9,109 bases of DNA from Candidatus Saccharimonadota bacterium. GTDB taxonomy: Bacteria; Patescibacteriota; Saccharimonadia; Saccharimonadales; UBA7683. Positions 6,663-9,109 of this stretch are shown here, in pieces. Positions within the stretch are counted from its first letter, which is position 1; each line of letters begins with the position of its first letter. The position numbers and the translations under genes were made by a program. The notes under the pieces were generated by a model. The model ran no database searches. It saw only the letters and a list, made by a program, of their open reading frames with translations, and was not told where the DNA came from. The stretch spans positions 1-9,109 of the forward strand of contig JAGQNU010000106.1 in the NCBI GenBank assembly GCA_020427905.1, given 5' to 3'.

Positions 6663-7571
6663 ATGCTTAAAAAACAAAAAAAGAACACTATTAGGACATC
6701 ACGGCCACAAGGTTCGCAGGGACAGTTTAAAAGAAACAGTCTCGTTATTTCTCGTCGTCAGCGAGAGACCGAGCAGCACAAGCAATCTGTTGCACAAAGA
6801 CAAAACGATCAGAGGCGCGCACGAGCACGACAAATGCGTCTGAGGCGTGGCATAGTCGCAATCGCCCTTGTTGTCGCGATGACAGTAGTTTACGGTCTAA
6901 GCATTCGGTCTGTGCGCGTTCAGGCTGCTGTATCTACGACGCATCTGCGCCAAGAGTACAAGCAACGAATAGAATCATATATTGCAAGCAAGGTTGCCCT
7001 ACGGCAGTCGTGGCTTGTTGATGATGCGCAGCTCCTCGAATATATTCAGGAGGAGTACCCAGAGGTCAAAGTAGTCTCTACCGAAGCTCGTAGTCTTGTT
7101 GGTGGTGCCCTTGATGCTACCATACGATTCAGGGAGCCAAAATACATATGGAGGGCAGCAAATGGCACAAAGTTTATTGATAAGGATGGCGTACTTTTCT
7201 CTGTTAATGCATTTACGAATGTGGACGTGGGCTCCTTGCCGGTTGTCGAGGATCAGAGCCCGGCTGGATCTGAGGACGGTAGTGCCGTAATCTCATCAAA
7301 GGTCGGGGAGTATATAGCGTATATATACACAGATGTACCTAGACTGTTTGGCCCGAGCGCCCAAGTTATCTCAGTAACCCTGCCTCCACGAGCGAGAGCG
7401 ATTAACGCTAAAGTTAGCACGGTTCCGTACGCAATAAAGCTGTCAACCGAGCGGGGGATAGAGCAGCAAGTAGCTGAACTGAACGAGTTAGTTGCATACT
7501 TTAAAGATGCTGGCATTCAGCCAGCTGAGTATGTTGATGTTCGTATTGAAAATAAGGCGTTTTACAAATAA
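6663..7571 (+). CDS. ftsQ: FtsQ/DivIB-like bitopic division protein
   Basis: FtsQ/DivIB is a single-pass membrane protein that recruits and steadies the FtsL-FtsB-FtsWI complex. The 302-residue product has a long, very basic cytoplasmic tail (1-62, rich in K, R and Q), one membrane segment (about 63-80, GIVAIALVVAMTVVYGLS) and an extracytoplasmic domain. A POTRA-like part lies near residues 82-155. The FtsQ core follows: REPKYIW (157-163), then FIDKDGVLFS (171-180) and a proline-containing SLPVVED (191-197). The C-terminal YVDVRIENKAFYK matches the family's final strand (typically DLR). FtsQ proteins diverge strongly, so support comes from architecture plus position at the end of the cluster. 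Neither ftsA nor ftsZ follows. No ribosome-binding site is visible before the ATG. Confidence 0.85.
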   Translation: MLKKQKKNTIRTSRPQGSQGQFKRNSLVISRRQRETEQHKQSVAQRQNDQRRARARQMRLRRGIVAIALVVAMTVVYGLSIRSVRVQAAVSTTHLRQEYKQRIESYIASKVALRQSWLVDDAQLLEYIQEEYPEVKVVSTEARSLVGGALDATIRFREPKYIWRAANGTKFIDKDGVLFSVNAFTNVDVGSLPVVEDQSPAGSEDGSAVISSKVGEYIAYIYTDVPRLFGPSAQVISVTLPPRARAINAKVSTVPYAIKLSTERGIEQQVAELNELVAYFKDAGIQPAEYVDVRIENKAFYK

Positions 7572-7586
7572 CCACACTACCACACT
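7571..7586 (+). repeat. 8-bp tandem duplication just after ftsQ
   Basis: ACCACACT occurs twice in tandem (7571-7578 and 7579-7586), its first base being the last base of the ftsQ stop codon. Probably a small slippage duplication. Confidence 0.4.
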
Positions 7587-7595
7587 CCTCTGCTA

Positions 7596-7610
7596 GTTCG
7601 TTATTTGTTC
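7596..7610 (+). repeat. Dispersed element GTTCGTWATTTGT, copy 1
   Basis: GTTCGTTATTTGTTC is followed after 3 nt by TATCTAA (7614-7620). It matches copy 2 (8138-8152) at 14 of 15 positions and copy 3 (8260-8272) at 13 of 13. Confidence 0.5.
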
Positions 7611-7654
7611 GTGTATCTAAACTAATAAATACTATACAAAACAATTGAAGTAGC

Positions 7655-7771
7655 GAAAAGTCAAATATTTCGAATGTACATGCAAACGAGGGGAGAGTGC
7701 AGTATAAAAACATTGCAGTATGAAAATGTCAAAAATGCAACTTTTCACAGCGTACTGTGGAAAAGTCAAAT
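7655..7771 (+). repeat. Direct repeat GAAAAGTCAAAT, two exact copies and one degenerate
   Basis: Exact 12-nt copies lie at 7655-7666 and 7760-7771. A degenerate copy, GAAAATGTCAAA, starts at 7722. The second exact copy abuts a DnaA-box-like 9-mer. The arrangement is iteron-like, but the copies are few. Confidence 0.45.
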
Positions 7772-7822
7772 GCCTGGCTGTGGATAGTGACATGCACACG
7801 GCTAGTTAGTGCAGTGTAAATA
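7698..7822 (+). repeat. Direct repeat TGCAGTRTRAAWA, three copies
   Basis: Copies lie at 7698-7710 (TGCAGTATAAAAA), 7714-7726 (TGCAGTATGAAAA) and 7810-7822 (TGCAGTGTAAATA). The first two are offset by exactly 16 nt. They interleave with the GAAAAGTCAAAT repeats. Confidence 0.45.
7740..7787. promoter_or_regulatory. DnaA-box-like cluster with imperfect hairpin
   Basis: TGTGGAAAA (7756-7764) and TGTGGATAG (7779-7787) are each 8 of 9 matches to the complement of the DnaA box TTATCCACA, in the same orientation and 23 nt apart. The first lies in an inverted repeat with arms 7740-7750 and 7755-7766 (one bulged G, 4-nt loop). Chance matches are possible in AT-rich DNA. Confidence 0.35.
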
Positions 7823-7830
7823 GAACGTCA

Positions 7831-7865
7831 CGGCACCACAAAACAGTGCCGCGGTCGCGTTTTTT
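7831..7865 (+). terminator. Terminator-like hairpin for the dcw cluster
   Basis: Arms CGGCAC (7831-7836) and GTGCCG (7846-7851) are perfect reverse complements. A run of six T lies at 7860-7865, eight bases past the stem, a little far for a canonical terminator. It lies 260 nt after ftsQ and is the best plus-strand terminator candidate in the window. Confidence 0.45.
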
Positions 7866-7877
7866 GGCACGGTATAC

Positions 7878-7900
7878 AAAAAGTCCCCTGCTAAGAGGGG
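7878..7900 (-). terminator. Minus-strand intrinsic terminator-like hairpin
   Basis: Read on the minus strand, CCCCT, a 6-nt loop and AGGGG form a 5-bp GC-rich stem. This is followed by AC and five T (complement of A at 7878-7882). It lies almost 500 nt past the nearest minus-strand stop codon (8394), so either that transcript is long or another leftward transcript ends here. Confidence 0.5.
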
Positions 7901-7941
7901 TGTATGGTGAATCAGTATTCGTCAGACTGATATGGGCATAA

Positions 7942-7967
7942 TGTCGCAAAAGATATAATGTGCGACA
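7942..7967 (+). promoter_or_regulatory. TATAAT box enclosed by a perfect inverted repeat
   Basis: TGTCGCA (7942-7948) and TGCGACA (7961-7967) are perfect reverse complements, and TATAAT (7954-7959) lies between them. A repressor bound here would cover a -10 element. No good -35 is seen at 16-18 nt (TATGGG at 7931), so the promoter would be weak or activator-dependent. Confidence 0.35.
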
Positions 7968-8030
7968 CAACATATATATCATAAAGTTGTATTACCACTC
8001 ATCTCCCACATGCTTACAACTCTATGTTTT
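7966..8030 (+). ncRNA. Candidate small RNA with C-rich loop
   Basis: A transcript from the TATAAT at 7954-7959 would start near 7966. It would contain an 11-bp stem with one mismatch (arms 7980-7991 and 8015-8026), a 23-nt loop containing CTCCC, and then TTTT at 8027-8030. The loop could pair with Shine-Dalgarno-like GGGAG. Promoter, hairpin and short T-run together suggest a transcript of about 65 nt, but the promoter lacks a -35 and no family is recognised. Confidence 0.3.
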
Positions 8031-8137
8031 GTTAGATGTATCAACGTTATTATGTGCACTCCCTACTGCAGCGTACGTTTGTTTACTGCGTATTGTTTTT
8101 TTGCTCCTTCTGCCCAGTTAAATTCTTAAACAATACT

Positions 8138-8152
8138 GTTCGTAATTTGTTC
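8138..8152 (+). repeat. Dispersed element GTTCGTWATTTGT, copy 2
   Basis: GTTCGTAATTTGTTC is followed after 4 nt by TATCTAA (8157-8163), the same extra motif that follows copy 1. Confidence 0.5.
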
Positions 8153-8259
8153 TATATATCTAAGTGCTCATGTCAGTTTGCATAGACGGCTGCAATATAT
8201 CTCAAGGTATAGGCTCAAAATAATCTCCCGGTTCTTACGCAGCAACTTCTACGTTTTTT

Positions 8260-8289
8260 GTTCGTTATTTGTATAGATCCCCTGCTGAG
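8260..8289 (+). repeat. Dispersed element copy 3, joined to a second repeat
   Basis: GTTCGTTATTTGT (8260-8272) is followed by TCCCCTGCTGAG (8278-8289). The latter matches TCCCCTGCTAAG at 7884-7895, inside the minus-strand terminator, at 11 of 12 positions. Confidence 0.45.
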
Positions 8290-8298
8290 TTTCACAGA

Positions 8299-8319
8299 GC
8301 ACTATTTTTGTTATAGTGC
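8299..8319. other. Perfect 7-bp inverted repeat
   Basis: GCACTAT (8299-8305) and ATAGTGC (8313-8319) are exact reverse complements around a 7-nt T-rich loop. There is no T-run outside the stem on either strand. It could be a protein site or a 3'-end structure of the minus-strand gene. Confidence 0.4.
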
Positions 8320-8325
8320 ACCCTG

Positions 8326-8380
8326 GAACTCCCGGGAGGGTTGGCGCGCATCTCTGCGCATGTTGCCTCCCGGATAGTTC
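8326..8380 (-). other. Long stable hairpin just past the minus-strand small gene
   Basis: Three stacked stems can form: 8326-8330 with 8376-8380 (5 bp), 8332-8339 with 8366-8373 (8 bp, CCGGGAGG), and 8346-8350 with 8355-8359 (5 bp, 4-nt loop). On the minus strand it begins 13 nt after the stop codon at 8394. No T-run follows, so it looks more like a 3' stabilising structure or Rho-independent-like remnant than a clean terminator. Confidence 0.5.
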
Positions 8381-8393
8381 TCATACCTTGTAT

Positions 8394-8696
8394 CTACTTG
8401 GAGCGGATTGTGCCGCCCTTGAGCACGCCTGCGCAGACGTAGAACGTACGCGTCTCACCACGTACGTTGGTGCCACGCACAGTGAATCGGGCGTTGTCCT
8501 GCTCGCCACAGCCGCGTAGACCTACTGCGACATAAGCCTTGTCCAGGACGGTGACGTCGGTGTAACCGGCGTCCTCTGCAGCCTTGATGGCCTTGGACTC
8601 AGGTGTGGCTGCGGCGCAACCGTAGTTGATTGCACCAACGATCAGAAGCACCGCCACAAGTGCGATGACTCGGGTGATCAACGAGTCGTCATTCAT
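8394..8696 (-). CDS. Small membrane-anchored or lipoprotein-like protein, probably acquired laterally
   Basis: The 100-residue product has a short charged start, a hydrophobic segment (about 7-24, ITRVIALVAVLLIVGAI) and Cys27 in NYGC, which resembles but does not meet a canonical lipobox. A compact exported domain follows, with AIKAAEDAGYTDVTV (36-50), Cys63 in GCGEQD, a TN turn, Cys88 in FYVCAGV and a KGGTIR end. From memory, this layout resembles small lipoproteins of unknown function in phages and other bacteria. Cys63 and Cys88 could form a disulfide. ATG at 8696 is preferred over the TTG at 8750, because GGAG lies about 9 nt upstream and the earlier start would fall inside an operator-like palindrome. 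Codons end mostly in G or C, unlike the dcw genes, suggesting transfer from a high-G+C source. Its promoter is at 8773-8801. Function unknown. Confidence 0.75.
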   Translation of the reverse strand: MNDDSLITRVIALVAVLLIVGAINYGCAAATPESKAIKAAEDAGYTDVTVLDKAYVAVGLRGCGEQDNARFTVRGTNVRGETRTFYVCAGVLKGGTIRSK

Positions 8697-8742
8697 TCTG
8701 TCATCTCCAGTATGCCGGGGTGTTAAGGTCGAGAACGTGTAT

Positions 8743-8751
8743 TTGGCCAAC
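8743..8751. repeat. TTGGCCAAC, copy 1 of 2
   Basis: The palindromic TTGGCCAA plus C recurs at 8838-8846, so the pair brackets the minus-strand promoter at a 95-nt distance. Possibly a pair of operator sites; two copies could be chance. Confidence 0.3.
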
Positions 8752-8763
8752 CTAAGTTAGGTT
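8749..8763. promoter_or_regulatory. Operator-like 15-bp palindrome past the -10
   Basis: AACCTAAGTTAGGTT is a perfect 7-1-7 palindrome at the expected start of the minus-strand transcript. On the plus strand, TTAGGTTA (8757-8764), A and CTAAC (8766-8770) resemble the DtxR/IdeR consensus TTAGGTTAGSCTAACCTAA with the centre one base short. A repressor bound here would block transcription of the small gene. The palindrome is certain; the regulator is inferred. Confidence 0.5.
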
Positions 8764-8772
8764 AACTAACAT

Positions 8773-8801
8773 ATAATAACAAAAAAACTGTTATATGTCA
8801 A
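8773..8801 (-). promoter_or_regulatory. Sigma-70 promoter of the minus-strand small gene
   Basis: On the minus strand, a perfect -35 TTGACA (complement of 8796-8801) is followed after exactly 17 nt by TATTAT (complement of 8773-8778), 5 of 6 to consensus. Transcription should start near 8766, giving a leader of about 70 nt before the ATG at 8696. This is the best promoter in the window. Confidence 0.75.
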
Positions 8802-8809
8802 TGATACCC

Positions 8810-8822
8810 CCTAATTATTAGG
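8810..8822. promoter_or_regulatory. Operator-like 13-bp palindrome upstream of the -35
   Basis: CCTAATTATTAGG is a perfect 6-1-6 palindrome 8 bp upstream of the -35. It shares CCTAA and TTAGG half-sites with the palindrome at 8749-8763, spaced 3 nt instead of 1. The two sites bracket the promoter. Confidence 0.45.
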
Positions 8823-8837
8823 AGTATGGTGTGTAGA

Positions 8838-8846
8838 TTGGCCAAC
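8838..8846. repeat. TTGGCCAAC, copy 2 of 2
   Basis: Same nonamer in the same orientation as at 8743-8751, between the two minus-strand genes. Confidence 0.3.
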
Positions 8847-8853
8847 TTCATGC

Positions 8854-8871
8854 AGGCTTCGAATAAAGCCT
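8854..8871. other. 6-bp hairpin between the two minus-strand genes
   Basis: AGGCTT (8854-8859) and AAGCCT (8866-8871) pair perfectly around a 6-nt loop. It lies about 60 nt after the stop of the rightmost gene on the minus strand. No T-run follows, so it is at most a weak 3'-end signal. Confidence 0.3.
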
Positions 8872-8929
8872 ATGATGCCGTGTCAAAAATCTTTAAGGAA
8901 GCCGCTATCAGCACTTTACATAGACAGAC

Positions 8930-9109
8930 TTAACGTAAAGATACCTCTGTTTTGTCAGTTTGGGGCGCAGACTTTGAGGTAGCCTCTTGCTCGCGTTTCT
9001 TTTTGCCGCCACGGGAGCCACGGCGAGTCTTCTTCTTTTTTGGCTCACCAGTTGCGGGATCAATAGGGCGAACTTGTGGGGTATTTTGTGGTGGCTCTGG
9101 AGGTAGGGA
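8930..9109 (-). CDS. C-terminal 59 residues of an unidentified protein with Pro-rich and basic RGG-like tail
   Basis: On the minus strand a frame is open from the right edge to TAA at 8930-8932. Its start lies outside the window. The visible part has a Pro-rich linker (SLPPEPPQNTPQVRP), then a very basic stretch (KKKKTRRGSRGGKKKR) and a polar end (TSKSAPQTDKTEVSLR). Such disordered Lys/Arg/Gly-rich tails are common at the C-termini of RNA-binding enzymes such as RNase E/G-type nucleases and DEAD-box helicases, but no catalytic domain is visible, so no name is given. The composition and continuous frame make coding likely; alternative frames are broken by stops. Confidence 0.6.
   Translation of the reverse strand, partial: SLPPEPPQNTPQVRPIDPATGEPKKKKTRRGSRGGKKKREQEATSKSAPQTDKTEVSLR

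Larger units (their letters stand above)
7572..8393. other. 820-nt AT-rich intergenic region between converging genes
   Basis: No frame in this stretch has a credible start, length or recognisable protein, and no tRNA, RNase P or tmRNA signature was seen. It is rich in short direct repeats, inverted repeats and terminator-like hairpins, which are listed separately. Such a long gap is notable in a compact genome with overlapping genes. It separates the rightward dcw cluster from two leftward genes, so neighbouring transcription units converge on it. Confidence 0.7.

Noticed and set aside
7920..7970. Chromosome-dimer resolution (dif) site at the convergent junction
   Set aside because: CATAAT and TATAAT occur here, but no 11-6-11 XerC/XerD-like arrangement could be aligned.
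7572..8393. tRNA, tmRNA, RNase P RNA or CRISPR array in the intergenic region
   Set aside because: No TΨC-like GTTCRA arm, tmRNA ends or RNase P core consensus was seen, and the direct repeats are too short and irregular for CRISPR.
8316..8519. Plus-strand 67-codon frame
   Set aside because: It is antisense to the minus-strand small gene and its hairpin, with no ribosome-binding site and no recognisable motif.
8697..8750. TTG start at 8750 for the small minus-strand protein
   Set aside because: It would add 18 polar residues before the signal-like segment, and the codon overlaps an operator-like palindrome. ATG 8696 has GGAG at good spacing.
1..9109. Recoded TGA (UGA as glycine, as in SR1/Gracilibacteria)
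   Set aside because: mraY and murG end naturally in TGA at family-typical lengths, and no in-frame TGA interrupts the genes.

Overview
The window looks like part of the chromosome of a Candidate Phyla Radiation bacterium, most likely a member of Candidatus Saccharibacteria (TM7). The assignment is an inference. It rests on a compact division and cell-wall (dcw) cluster with divergent Mur enzymes, a middling G+C content, and normal use of TGA as a stop codon (mraY and murG end in TGA). The TGA stops argue against the Gracilibacteria/SR1 code. No 16S rRNA or other phylogenetic marker is present, so the placement is moderate.

Positions 1-7571 hold one co-directional plus-strand dcw cluster: rsmH (5' end cut off by the window), an ftsL-like gene, ftsI (class B penicillin-binding protein), mraY, ftsW, murG and an ftsQ/divIB-like gene. 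MraY and MurG make lipid I and lipid II on the inner membrane face. FtsW polymerises lipid II, FtsI cross-links it at the septum, and FtsL and FtsQ are the bitopic partners that control the FtsWI pair. The cytoplasmic ligase genes (murC, D, E, F, ddl), which usually interleave with these, are all absent here. Genes from ftsI to murG are tightly packed: 7 nt between ftsI and mraY, an ATGA overlap between mraY and ftsW, and a 68-nt overlap between ftsW and murG. ftsI and ftsQ lack a visible Shine-Dalgarno sequence and instead have -10-like hexamers just before their start codons.

Positions 7572-8393 carry no convincing gene. This 820-nt AT-rich stretch is unusually structured. It holds two families of short direct repeats next to two DnaA-box-like 9-mers, a plus-strand and a minus-strand terminator-like hairpin side by side, an inverted repeat around a TATAAT box followed by a hairpin and T-run (possible small RNA), three scattered copies of a 13-15 nt element, and two hairpins at its right end.

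Positions 8394-9109 are on the minus strand. First comes a small membrane-anchored or lipoprotein-like gene of 100 codons with G/C-rich third codon positions, unlike its neighbours. It has a near-consensus sigma-70 promoter bracketed by CCTAA/TTAGG palindromes that resemble metal-regulator (DtxR/IdeR-type) operators. At the right edge is the 3' end of a second minus-strand gene with a Pro-rich, then Lys/Arg/Gly-rich tail. The two transcription units converge on the structured intergenic region.
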